NCBI GenBank assembly: GCA_013433145.1
Contig: CM024185.1
Coordinates: 1,364,001-1,428,000 of the forward strand
DNA length: 64,000 bases
Direction: 5' to 3'
From: Ascaris suum
Taxonomy: Eukaryota > Nematoda > Chromadorea > Rhabditida > Ascarididae
Position 1 is the stretch's first letter, and every line of letters begins with the position of its first letter. Made by a program: the position numbers and the translations under genes. Below, in pieces: positions 1 through 15,300 of this stretch. A model generated the notes under the pieces. It was not told the origin of the DNA and did no database searches. It worked only from the letters and a program-made list of their open reading frames with translations.

Positions 1-3419
<3,419 letters not shown>

Positions 3420-3760
3420 TCAAGCGAGAGTTTTGGGCTGTAGATAATCCTGGAAAAGATCCAACACTTCAAGTTTTTTAGTTTCTAGAGTTGAAATAAT
3501 TGGAGAGGAAAAATATAGAAGCATAGTAATATACACATAACTATAGAAGTCATGTAATAAACCGATGAAGTCAAGAGTCTTCGTTTTTCTATTTTTTGAA
3601 AAGCAATAGATGCTTCCTTGGCCTGCTTCCTTGGCCTGTTTAGACGCATTATAAGATAAACGCAACAGAATTTTCTCAAAATAATCGAACTTTCGAATAG
3701 ATATCCTCGATTTTCGGAAATTTTTGAATGTATTTGACGAAATGCCCGGTTTTATTACAG
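3420..3760 (-). CDS. Candidate terminal exon, unknown protein
   Basis: On the minus strand a good acceptor (ATTAATTCAG) is followed by about 113 open codons ending in TGA at 3420-3422, which is long for DNA this AT-rich. The first codon is split (2 nt), so an upstream exon ending in phase 1 is needed and was not found. The frame also stays open upstream of the acceptor to an ATG at 3809, but that start encodes a Phe run and is less attractive. The product has a basic first half, one possible membrane segment (around YVYITMLLYF) and an acidic-hydrophobic tail. A 13-bp direct duplication (GCTTCCTTGGCCT twice, about 3612-3638) lies inside the frame. No family is recognised, and it may be a chance frame. 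Confidence 0.35.
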
Positions 3761-5874
3761 CTGAATTAATCAGAATAGTGCACTTCAATTGCACAAAAAA
3801 AAAATGCACTTATGAGCCATATTCTATTTGTTATATCCTCCCCTCAGAACAACATAACATTTCCCACATTTTATCACTATATCAATAGGAAATAAATTGA
3901 TCATGATAGATCAACAATTTTCTATGAACGTCTCAGCGAGTAATTACAATAGAATGAATATTAAAAAACGCATAAATGATTAAATTTGAATTCCAAATGC
4001 AATGCAAAGAGAACCTTTATTGCAAACAGGATGTTTGCAATATTGCAAAGAGGAGGACCTTTGCAGTGTAAACTCTAAATGCCTTGCAAGGAGGACCTTT
4101 ACAATATTTTCGAAGGAAGTATCCCACTTCTTGAATCTCCACCTTCATCAAATGAATGCTTCGATGCTTATACAAAAAGGTTGAAAGAAATTATCTCGCC
4201 GTCTCATACTGATAAAAAATTACATTAGAAGATCTAGGTGCAGATGATAAGGCTCAAAAATGCTTCGATTTTTTCATCGGGTCAAAATGTCAGATGAACC
4301 ACTCAAATATTTTCATGGTTGAGATGATGAATAAATGCGTTGCGATCATTCTCAATCAAATAGTTGGAATTTTCTTTCAAATAATAGCATTAATATCACT
4401 ATTGGAACACTAATGGATAGAATAAAAATTTTTTCATGAAAATAATCGAATATTTTTATGAAAATCATCTTCAAATTATTTAAATTTGAAACCTCAACAT
4501 TAAAAAACTATTTGAATTTCCTATGCAAACAATGGAATAATTTTGTCGTATTGAGTTAATCTTTTCTCAATTTTCGACGTCATCAGCACAAAGAAACTTT
4601 TTTTCCGGCATATTTATTCCTTTTTATATTTCTGATTATATAATAATTTTCGCAATAAAAAACCTTTCGAAAATTTTCACGTTTTTCGCATCCGATTTTT
4701 TTTCCACACTTCAATGTTCCGATAGCTAAACCACATAAACGAGGCGAAATTTTTTTTTTGGCTCCTTTCCAAATTCTATATTATTTTTATCGATGATAGT
4801 ATGATGATAAACGTGATGTTGCAGGTTGTCTTTTTTTTTTTAATCTGCTAAATAAAGATAAAAATTCCCGTCGGATATATCATCAGAGCAGAGTGATTTC
4901 TGAAATAAAACTTTTTTTATAGTTATGTTAGCTACAAATTTGCAAGTAAAAAAAGTACTATTTGTGGTCCTAACAATCATTTTTTTTTCTGTAAATCTCA
5001 CTTGAGGACAATGAACGCAACATATGAAGTTAGAATTATATCCTCATGAATATCTATTTTCTGATGTTATAAAATTATCAGCAAATATTTAAAGTGCAAA
5101 TCGACTATAGAGAATAAAATCGGTTGAAAATTTACTAAATACAAATTTTTAAAAAATTTGCATAATAAAAATAAAGTGATTGCATTCGACAAAATGAACA
5201 TCAAATAGGTTGGAATTTTTCTATAGGTGTAGAATTTTCATTCAGCCAAGATTAATGCCCATCGAAGTTCCTCTTATATTTTGATGCGTTATGTTGTCTC
5301 CTATTTCAGAGATTTTTTTTTTTGAGTAAGAGTCTTCTGAATGAAAGTATAGTTTTTTTTTGCTGATGAAAGAAAAGCTGCAGCAGCATTAAGTGATTAT
5401 TTTATCTTTTCAAGTCTATCTTAGAGCCTCTGAAATAGATTATGCCCGGACTATATATGGCGCATATGTCATAAAAACAATTCAATATGCAAATTTATTG
5501 ATTATTTATATGCGTGAAATTTTGATGATTTAATCAAAAATTCAACGCAATTAAAGGTTGAGTTTGATTGATCGAATGCTTTCTATCATTTCAATCAATA
5601 ATAGTGCAAAATATTTCTTTCTAAATTATTTGTTTATAATCGATGAAATGATAAATGCTAAACAGCATTTTTTTTTAAAATCACTAGTGTATTTCGATTG
5701 AGATTGTTTCAACTGTACATTTAAGTACGTAAGAAATCAATCAATCGATGAGATCAACGCAGAAACACGGCAATAAAGAGGTTAGGTTGTCCGGGTTCTA
5801 GCGATGCTGGCGTTCGCAAGGAAGGAATCATATATGTTGGATGCAAAAGATTTATAACAGAATATTGCATTCGC
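3761..5874. other. AT-rich intergenic DNA
   Basis: No gene is supported. It contains a small array of TGCAAAG/GGACCTTT words at about 4003-4118 (listed separately) and many runs of 8-10 A or T. Confidence 0.4.
4003..4118. repeat. Degenerate direct repeat of a TGCAAAG..ACCTTT unit
   Basis: Three related copies: TGCAAAGAGAACCTTT, TGCAAAGAGGAGGACCTTTG and TGCAAGGAGGACCTTT. The middle copy is flanked by TGCAAAG and CTTTGCA, so it can also form a small hairpin. A 60-codon frame crosses it but has no splice support. Confidence 0.6.
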
Positions 5875-6240
5875 CGATCAATCAAATCAAGCAATAATCG
5901 ACCAGTCAACCAATCAATCGATCAATCAATCAATCAGTCAATAAATTAATAAATCAATCTCAATCCCACGATCAAACAAGCAACCAATCAGTCATGTAAG
6001 TAATCGATCAATAGACAAGTAATCAGTCAAGAGCTCAACTAAACCAATGATTCGATCAGTTGATCAATTAAGTCAATCAATCCATCAATCAGCTAACCAG
6101 TCACACAGCCACTCATGCAATTTCGTAAAATGCAGTCATAGAACCAGTCGGTAATCCACTCAATGACTCAATCAACCAAGCAGCCAACGTGAATCACTTA
6201 ACCAATCAGTCCACTAGTTGCAGTCAATCGACCTGTCATT
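5875..6240. repeat. Degenerate CAAT/CAGT/GATC tetranucleotide array
   Basis: About 365 bp built from drifting copies of CAAT, CAGT and GATC (for example AATCAATCGATCAATCAATC). It is recognisably one old tetranucleotide array that has accumulated substitutions. No coding frame is supported. Confidence 0.8.
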
Positions 6241-6347
6241 CATTCAATGGATTAATTCGAACGGTTCATTGCCATAGACTGAATTTCACTTTTATCGTTT
6301 AGACGTCTAATCAAACCGTTTGAACTTTCGGTAGAGAATCACAAAAT

Positions 6348-6515
6348 ATGGCCTCAATATCCCCTGCCATTTCCGCCACATTTGCCGACTGCCGAATTCT
6401 GCCTCCGATAAATGCTTGCGCAGAAATTTATTGCATCAGTGCTCAATTTTCTGGAAAATGTGCGACCAAAATATTCGACTTAAGTTGCAACTTGGTGAGC
6501 GATAAGCGCGGCTGA
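6348..6515 (+). CDS. Candidate cysteine-rich exon, unknown protein
   Basis: A 55-codon frame from ATG (6348) to TGA. After 49 codons, a phase-0 donor (AACTTG then GTGAGC) could end the exon at 6494. The 49 codons hold five cysteines spaced roughly 9, 5, 9 and 9 residues apart (for example FADC, INAC, EIYC, SGKC, DLSC), which looks like part of a disulphide-bonded secreted domain. The start is not a good signal peptide. The frame is open back to 6327, and a possible acceptor (CTTTCGGTAG) lies at about 6325-6334. It sits just after the tetranucleotide array in DNA of higher GC than its surroundings. Family unknown. Confidence 0.3.
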   Translation: MASISPAISATFADCRILPPINACAEIYCISAQFSGKCATKIFDLSCNLVSDKRG

Positions 6516-6635
6516 ACATCAAATGAGCTTCCCATTTCTTGAGCTCGGATTTCAGTTCACAGTGGCTTTCGAAATAGTTCATCAAATGTGCTCAAGCAAG
6601 CTTATGGATCTAAAGTACTTGCCTATACGCAGGTG

Positions 6636-6780
6636 CATATACACGTGCACACCCATGCGCATGAGCACGCACGTACATGCATGCACGCACATAAGCACAC
6701 GTGCACGCACACATGCACACGTACGCGCATTTTGCAAAAAAATAAATAAATAAATAAAAATAAATAAAAATAAATAAAAA
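6636..6780. repeat. Degenerate CA/TG repeat followed by (AAAT)n/(AAAAT)n
   Basis: About 90 bp of alternating purine-pyrimidine words (CACGTGCAC, GCACGCAC, CATGCATG), followed at about 6736-6780 by AAAT and AAAAT units. The first part could adopt Z-form DNA. Confidence 0.8.
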
Positions 6781-8300
6781 CATCTAAATTTTGCAAATTG
6801 CGTTGTATTAATAATCAAATGTATCGTTAAAGTCTTCATATTTTAGAGACTATGCTGAAAAAAAAAATGAAGTTGCAGTTTTGCACATATCGTATCCATC
6901 TTGATCCTTCATAATCAAATTATGTCTACCTAAAATCTGTTATACCTAATTGACGAATAAAAGTTATAATAGAATAAATAAAATTGCAACGACTGAAATA
7001 TGCAGATCTGATCTAATCACTCGATAGACTAATCACTTGCAAACATCACTGAACATAAATATGAATTTATACTTCAGGTAGATTGTTTTTATTAATGGTT
7101 TAATGATCACCACGGGTACTGCATGAAGCGTTCATTATAGATGCATTTATTGCATCAATAATATCAGAGGTAATGATTGACTTGTAAATTACCTGCAACC
7201 ATTGAAAACAAATCTTTTCTATACACATCGACAGATCCAATAACATTCAATCGATGATGGCTGAAATAAGTTATTATACTTCTCAAGAAGGGATTCGATA
7301 ATGCTTTATATTATAAATATTTTTTCATTTTCTTTGATCGATATATATCGTTGAGTCCAGTATGAATTAGCTTTTTTCTTTTCTAAACGAAAAGTAAATA
7401 AACGATTCAATGAAAGCAACTCATCTGAAAGAGTCATAGTATCGAAAACGATTTCCATTAGAACGTATTTTATTGAATAAAAGAGGCCTTCTATGAAAAA
7501 AATTTTGCATTTTTCTTTGTCTCATATTTTCAAAGAGATATTCTTGAATTTAAAATGTTTTTTTTTTGAAGAATATTTGCGCTTATTGTCAAGCTAAGAA
7601 GCGAATGCATTTTTATTAAATGATGCAATTTTATTCAAATCAATTCTCATTTGCACGAAAAATTTGATATCGATCTATAAATGAAATAATTCAATATTCA
7701 CTTTCATAATTTTCATCAATGATATCATTTGCAAGAATTATACAAATATAAATGTCTTGCAAATTTAGGTGATTTGTAGATATATCCTTAATAACGATTC
7801 TCAACTTCGTAGTATATCCTTTTTAAGTGCGTCGAATGTTACTTCAAAAAAAAAAAAAAAATTAAACGAGTAAATGAGTGCGGAATTCACCACAAATTAA
7901 TGACTTAAAAATAGCTCTAAATGAAAATTAGAAATACTACAATATTGCGAAAGGTGTAAAGATCGTTTCTTTCTTTTTTTTTCGCTCTTAGATAATATAT
8001 TCATTTCTATTTTCATATTCCACAAATATATAACTGCAAATTTTAAAAAACTGCACGATAAACGTAGGCGGAAGAGAACCTATATCAAGCGAGAACTTGT
8101 ATATATACTTCAATTGAATTGCGAAGCATTCGGATTCGATCTTGAAACTTGAAATTTTTAAATCAGTGAGTAAAATATAAATCAACGGCTTAAAATTTAC
8201 CATCTTATGCGGCGACCACGTTTTCACACCAATATAAACTTAATAGACAGTTGAATGCTATCATAAATTAAGTTTATAAGTGTGAAATGCTTTCCTTTAG
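6781..8300. other. AT-rich intergenic DNA
   Basis: No coding frame with splice or start support was seen. An A run lies at about 7846-7861, and the rest is AT-rich with TTGCAAATT-like words. Confidence 0.4.
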
Positions 8301-8515
8301 TATTGCATGATTTGAAACCTCGTTTTTCTACGGCAAAATCCGTTACCCGAGCGAGAGAAATATTCGGTGACAGGTTACCTAATAGAGGATTAGCTTGTAT
8401 CAAACCTAAGCGTACATTCAAATTCAATGGTAAATTTCGATCCCATGAGTGCTCAGAAGCGGGAAGATTTTACACACAACCAGAATTTGACAAATGCATC
8501 AAACGAAATATATGA
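8301..8515 (+). CDS. Candidate terminal exon, basic protein of unknown function
   Basis: A pyrimidine-rich acceptor (TTTCCTTTAG) is followed by 70 open codons to TGA, with the first codon completed by 2 nt. The product is basic (KPRF, VTRARE, IKPKRTFKF) and hydrophilic. An alternative end is the donor at 8430 (AATG then GTAAAT). GC is higher here than in the flanks. The minus strand also has an open frame (8224-8427) over the same bases. I prefer the plus strand because of the acceptor. No upstream exon was found and no family is recognised. Confidence 0.35.
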
Positions 8516-9509
8516 GTTGAAGTGTTCACGAACCGTTTGTTTGTTGTTTTTTTTTTTTCTTTCATTTAGAACTCTCCAACCATCAAATAGTGTTTCTCAT
8601 AATGGCATCTTTAGCTGTTATGTTGTTATGGCAATGTGAGTCTTGTTTTTGAAATTTTCCACAATACTATTTAATTATTCATATCATATTTACCATTTCA
8701 TTGAATATCACAAATAATCAAATCAAATAATAAAGAATTTCGAAATTTACATTCCACAAAAAAAAACGAGAGAGAAAACGTGATGATTTCATTATACGGC
8801 AAGTAGAACAAAGCTAAAAGCCTTTTCCAGGAATTCCAATTCTCCGATTTCGTCTCATATATGCTGCGGCTATTAAAAAAAAAATTGTCGAGTTGGCAAC
8901 ATCTTGTTTATTGATCGCTATGTATAACACACTACTTGCAATTTTAAATGCACTGTGGTATCAAATAACTATGGCCAACATGTTGATCGACGGCGCTTTT
9001 GTCTATAGTTCATGGTCCATATTCACGCGAAGGTATATGAAGACCTCCCATGAAATGATCATTCCACCTGTTATCGTGCATCACAAAACGGAAAATGCCT
9101 TATTGATAGTATTATAGGCAATGAAATCGTGATTAATCGATAAACCTGCTCGCATTTCTATCTGTCGCATACGAGAATTTCCCGAAAACTTATCATATTT
9201 ATATCCAATTGAGGAAATAATCTCATAACGTTGTGTTGGCGATGTTTTACAATTTCTATAGCCGTATAATTTTGCAGCTTTAGCTTCTTAAACGATAAAA
9301 ATTATTTCAATTTCTAATAAAATACTCAACATTCGTTATTATATCATTAGTTTGCCGGTACTCTCGGATGGAATTTATTCATGACGAAAAAAAGAATTTT
9401 TTTTTTCTTTTTGTCTTGCTAATTTTGCATTAAGATTATTTTAATAAATGAATTCAACGATTAGAATTATTCCATTTTGCAAATTCAATTTTTTTTTAAA
9501 AAACTCTCT
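8516..9509. other. Intergenic DNA with one weak open frame
   Basis: A 74-codon plus-strand frame with mixed hydrophobic content lies at 8893-9117, in DNA slightly richer in GC. It starts at a non-ATG codon, has no clear acceptor, and is not called as a gene. The remainder is AT-rich. Confidence 0.35.
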
Positions 9510-9712
9510 TCAATCTTTAGTGCACAGAGATAGAAAAATAACGTTATGACTAAAATGAAAACAATGTGAGCAATCTTTGCAATAATTTATTAATGAATTT
9601 TTCAATGAAAATTGCAAAGTACCTATCGAATTCGGTAAATAATCCAATCCAAATATATCTCTTTTTATTGGCTTAATAAATGAAAAATCCTTTGAAGAGC
9701 ATTTAATCACTA
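9510..9712 (-). CDS. Candidate terminal exon, unknown protein
   Basis: On the minus strand the acceptor ATATTTTGTAG is followed by 66 open codons and TGA, with the first codon completed by 2 nt. The C-terminal half has a small cysteine cluster (YCKDCSHC). It lies 0.6 kb downstream of the KLHDC2 stop on the same strand, so it could be a separate downstream gene. No upstream exon was identified. Given the AT-rich context, a chance frame is possible. Confidence 0.3.
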
Positions 9713-10306
9713 CAAAATATTCAAACGCATAAATAACAATGAAAAATATAAAAACGAGTGCTTAAATTATCACAAAAATTAACGCATATTTTTAAAATTG
9801 AGATTCATAATGCAATTTAATCAATATATTATATCTAATATTTAATTAATGATCAATATTAATCAATATTTAATCAAAAATTTTAATCAATATGTCACTC
9901 AACTCTTAGAAATTTTTCACCTCCCTCTTGCATATGAACTCGAAGAATAATCCAATTAATGACATTGTTTTCTAGGCAGAAAAGATTGTGTTCTTTTTTC
10001 TCTTAAGGAGACAAACTTGTTTTCTCCCAACACCTGAAAAGTTCCTCTACCAATCACCCCTCCGCCCCCCCTCCTATCCATCAATCAGTTGCGATAATTC
10101 CCATCAGAACGAACACAATTCCTCAACCCTCCCCCCTTCCCACACCTCAATTCAAAACTTATGAGCATAGCAGCATAACTAGAATGGGCTCATCACGAAA
10201 AAGCGTGCAGTCAAGAAAGCAAAATTGTACAAACCCGCCTTCTATTGAAATGAATATACTATCAAACAGCGATATGAACAACAAAGCAAACCATAACTGA
10301 GATGCA
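9713..10306. other. 3' flank of the KLHDC2 gene
   Basis: Repeated AATCAATAT words occur at about 9820-9895. At about 10045-10140 there are C-rich tracts, which are G-rich on the transcript strand of KLHDC2. I could not pick out a clear AATAAA for the minus-strand gene. Confidence 0.4.
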
Positions 10307-12294
10307 CTACCTTAGATTAGACATCGCAATAACTTCCCTAAGTTGCATCATACGAAACCGAGCTCTATCGGGAGGTGAGACAGCAAATCTTGACCTCAAA
10401 TACAACAACCAGAAGAAACGGTTCTTTAAGAAATCCGGCAATATGCTAATGTCGTGAAGGCAGTGTGAAAGCGATGTGAAACAGAGCGCTAATAACGACG
10501 GTGGAGAAGTCCTTAAGCGTATTACCTTGGAACAGGTCATCGCCAAAGATAAAGGAATATCCGAACCACCACAAACTAAAATAAAAAAACAACTGCATTA
10601 TTAGAATAATCCGCATATCGTATTTGCTCATTTATACGCCATAGCGCATACGTTGTTCACAGCTGCTCAGGGTAAAAGACCATTATTTTCATACGTGTTC
10701 TATTCATATCTATCAAAATAACATCAATTTTCCCACCTAATTCACCAAGGTAAAATAATTTCACCACAGGTAGGCATTAAAAAGACGCAAATCGGCTGAC
10801 AACGCATCAATCCTCGGTAGCCGTACCACTCTTAACTACTACTGAAAATGCTGCGAAAGGAAAAATTAAACATAAACGGGTATAACTAAGAAAAAATAAT
10901 TGGATTCCTTAATAAGTATTGAACTCTTGCATTTCGATATGCTATTTCGTAGCAAAAGTTAAAGTCCCACCAGTACATAACACTACTCCTCGTGGAAGAT
11001 CCGCATTTCCAACTTTTTTTTTCAGGTTTAGGGACAGCCGTCTCATACTCGAGGAAGTTTCCTGTTCTCCTCAAGTCGCTTTTCAGGAAGGGGTGAGGGT
11101 TTCAACTTAGCAGAAATTCTATATTCAAGACAAGAAGAGCACTCAAGCATCTTTCAAGAGCGCTTACAACAAGACTTGCTGGCAACGCTATTATTAGCAA
11201 ATCCAAGGCTTGCAAAGAAAAGTTATCCGCTATCATTAAATCCCAAAAAATCTTATCAGTGAGTTATTCACTAAACTTAATGCTTTCGAATCTCCCCTTC
11301 CCACGACGGAAAGTAACATAACATCAAAAATAAATAAATAACATACCAAAAAGCAATCCATCAACGAAAGCGGCGGTATGCCACAATCGGGCAGCAGGCT
11401 CCTTCAAGCAATTAACCCGTGTCCATCTTCCTTTCACTACACGTTCCGATCTTGATGTTAGAATCTCGATTCGCCACGAATCCGATAACACTAGACCGTC
11501 CGTCGAAAAACCACCATAGAGCAGCGCACTGTCAGACCCTACTGCTGTCAACGTGCACCATGAACGACCACATGGTGACTGCCCTAACACATCGCTGAAA
11601 TCAACTCGAACCTAAATGCTATACAGAAATTGACTTCCACACTTACGCTGACCAGCTATTCTTACGCCACCAATTAATGAAAAAAATTTACGTCCATAAT
11701 GGCATAGTATGGTACCCAGCTTACCATCATAGTTCCTGTCAAACAACACTCTACGACCTATTATCCTTCCTAAGATATGAGCAAAGAAAAACCACCAACG
11801 AAAATAACTTCATGCAATCTGAATGCTCTAGGTGTTCACTTCTTTACCAAGATTCATCGTTCGCTACAGAAAAGATCAGAAATACAAGGTCTTATTTCTC
11901 ATATCATCGCAAACGCTTCTCAAGAATTGGTTCCCTATGAAGTGCTAAAATTACTTCCGGTCATGAGAAGATAGAACAATAATCCCCCCCCCTTCTGCCA
12001 TAAGAAACTAATGGGGGCCCTATTCGTATTGCACTAACCACATCTTAATCAATCTAGTACTATCCATTGATAATTGATAGTTTATTTATGCCAATGCTTT
12101 CAAGTGTTTTTCACTGTCTAAGCTCTTAGCTAAACGTAACGAATGCATTACTGATTTAAATAAATAAATAAATAAACGAGTAAACACATTACTGATTTAA
12201 ATAAATAAATAAATAAACGAGTAAACAAATATATAAATAAGTAAATAAACAAGTAAGATGAAATTAAATAAGTAAATAAACAAGTAAGATGAAA

Positions 12295-12350
<56 letters not shown>

Positions 12351-15300
12351 ACTGCCAGCAAACTGCCCAACTTACACGCTAGTCCATATGAGTGTTTCCA
12401 AATCAAGCAGATATAAGTCAAAAAGTCGCTCTCCGGCGTGTCTTCCACCAAATAAAAGAACACACCCTCGACGTTCTAAATATGTGCTCGACGATGCAGC
12501 TCGTGCCGATGGGATTGAACCACTCGTCCTACATAAACAAATATATCCATTGGCATTATTCAGACGCCATTTTCAAAACTCGTTACTTTGAGACATTTTT
12601 TTCACTGACTCCACTAAGCAAAAAAACCCAACGCAAAAAAATCCCTCCAAATATGCGAAAATTTAATTTTTTAATCTCATATATAGCGTCTAAACTAATG
12701 CCAATATAATGGGATATACATAATATTACAATCATAATAATGTTTGCTGTCTTATGAAGCTCAAGAAAAGACTTACTGTCTTTCACGTATAGATTTTTTC
12801 AAAAAAAGCCATCACTTTTCAATAATATGCATAAATAATTTCATTTAATGTTCAAATAGGGACTGTAAATAAAGCAGTAAAAAAAAAACCATTGCGATAT
12901 AGAGCCACAGTAAAATATACTCATTTATGCAAAAACTGCAAAATAATGGAATGCTTACGTTGCAACGCTCCATCTTTTGGGCGCCGAATCATCGTAGATC
13001 AATAGCTGATTATTCCAGTAAAAAGTATCGTGATTATCAGCAAAAAATTCGCCACCCCTTCGCAAATACAATGAAGGATTGTCCATATCGAAGACAGAAG
13101 GACCATAACCACCGAAAAAATAACACCTGAAATGAAGAAAACTTCCGCAACATCAGAAACATGGAAAAATTTCATTGACGGATGATTCCGAAACTCATAT
13201 AGATGTGAATGTTTTATTAAATTGTTTTTAATTTCTGTTTTTTTTTCTCATTAGGGCTCTGTTCTATTAAATTCATCTCATTAAGCGACAAATTCCTCTG
13301 AAACAACAAGTGAATGAAAATGCTGCGAGTACGTTGAATCGATGAAGCAAAGACCGGGTTCAACTACCCCTCGAGGGTATCTAGGAATCGCTGGAAAATT
13401 ACCGGCATCATAACTTCATAACAGCCTGAAAGGTCCTCACTTTTGTACAGGTAACAAGATGAGGGTTGCATAACTGGTAATCCTATACAATAAGTTTTTT
13501 TGAAAATGTAACAAGAAGAACAAAACGGACGATTGCAGAAAGACAAACAAACATGCATCTAAAAAACAAAAAAAAAAAGTAAAAGAAGGCTAAATCTGTA
13601 GAATGTGGTGCGGATAAGACTTCAAAAGATGGGTAGGATAGGATATGTTTCTTAGAACGTATTTCAAAAGATAGGGTGCCAGAGGTGCAATCACCCCATC
13701 TAACGACCGATGATCACTCGATGACCCTTATCAGTTCTTTTTTACCGCACTGGAACAAGTGTGGCAACCGTCAGGCCTAATACGCAGTGACCTATCCATA
13801 CTATATCTGATACACTGTATGTGATAAACATTCATTCATAGTCAAGAGCACCGCAGACAGCCTCCCTATGCCCTAAGCATGCGCAGCCTGAGCGCCAATG
13901 GTGCACGCAGGACAAACCTCAGACGCGGCCATTCCACCAATTACACATCAGTCGCTAAACAAGAAAAATCACCTGCAAAGCAAATACTTTTACCCGCAAA
14001 AAACTACTCGCAAGGTAAATACCTAAAGTCACCTAATCCTCTCTTACATTCCTTCACTTAGTCCAGCTAAGTGTTCGTACTACAGGATTCACCCTCTAAA
14101 CGGCCCTCTATGTAGGCTTAGTCCATATAGTGGCCATATATTACGCAACCCGATCACAAGTCTTTTGCCACAATCAGTTGCACTCTACATCTCTGCCGCA
14201 TCCGAATGATACAAGGAGATGAAAAAAAATACTAATAAAAGTATCGAAAAACGAACCTTTGCTGGTGAGTCCATCCAGTCGTTTTGTCTCGAGGTGTCGG
14301 AATGAGTTCACCCTCTCGACGCCCGATAGTACGCCAACTTCCTTGCTTCAGGTCCAACATGAACAACGTTGAAGTGTGACCTTGTTGTTGTAATTGATCA
14401 GTCGCTAAATAAGAAAAATGCCATACTATTTATACGTTTCAATCTTACCTACCCCAACGTTTCTCTACTGAACAAGGTCGGGAAGCTAGAGACTGGAGGA
14501 ATGTAACAGCGAAAGAAGTTCTAGGCAAAATTTTCGAATAAAAGCGTGTGATATGAAAAGAATACTCTTACGCACGAGAAAATGCTCTCCCCTCCCGTGC
14601 TGATGGATCGTCACCAAATTTCACACAGGTGTTTCCGGTATTTCCTGAAGTTTGAAAACGAGGAATCCAGCATTTCTTCCCCCAATCGCTTTCCCTATCA
14701 CAATTGAGATTAAAGACAAGCAAGACGGAAAGTGTGTGGGTCGTTTCAGTTTCGTTGATTACAAAACGCACCTCGATAAACCTCATCAGACAATGCAATT
14801 TTTTTGACGCACAAGTCCTCTCTCTTTCTTCACCCCTCCTTTCCCGAAAAAGCCCCTCCAACTTGAAAAAGAATCTAGTCCTCGGATATTGATCTTTCAG
14901 AAATGACAGTTTTAAATTATGAGAGAAAAAAAAGCTAAATTTCTATGGAAAAAAAAACGAACCATGACGAACATATCCACCAAAAATGACCATAAAATGA
15001 TGCAATAAAACGGCACATGCACCACTCGTTGGTGGAGGCGCTCCCATATCGGACACATCACATATTATCCTGAAAATACGAAATTATGGCCGAGTTTTCT
15101 CGAACCCTAAATTGCTTCAAATTATTTTTTAGAGAATAAAATTTGATGAAAATTTAAGTGAAGTAAATAAATATGCAAATTTCTAACTGTTCAGCTTTAT
15201 CTCATCAGCAAAGATATTAAGTGGGTAAGCAAAAATTACTACCAATAAAAGTTAAGTGTTCTCATAAGAGAAAGAGCCTACCAGTGTTTAATGTTTGTGG

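Noticed and set aside
10886..11110. Frames on both strands in KLHDC2 intron 7
   Set aside because: The flanking exons 11347-11594 and 10307-10575 join in frame without them, and the joined Kelch blade matches the family.
11677..11974. Plus-strand frames of 65-87 codons
   Set aside because: They lie in KLHDC2 intron 6 on the opposite strand with no splice support.
12505..12528. GGTTCAATCCC, resembling a tRNA B box (minus strand)
   Set aside because: It is part of KLHDC2 exon 6 coding sequence. No acceptor stem or anticodon arm can be drawn around it.
14568..14892. Open frames of 97 and 62 codons in KLHDC2 intron 3
   Set aside because: Exons 14963-15069 and 14257-14404 are in matching phase and align continuously with KLHDC2 without this segment.
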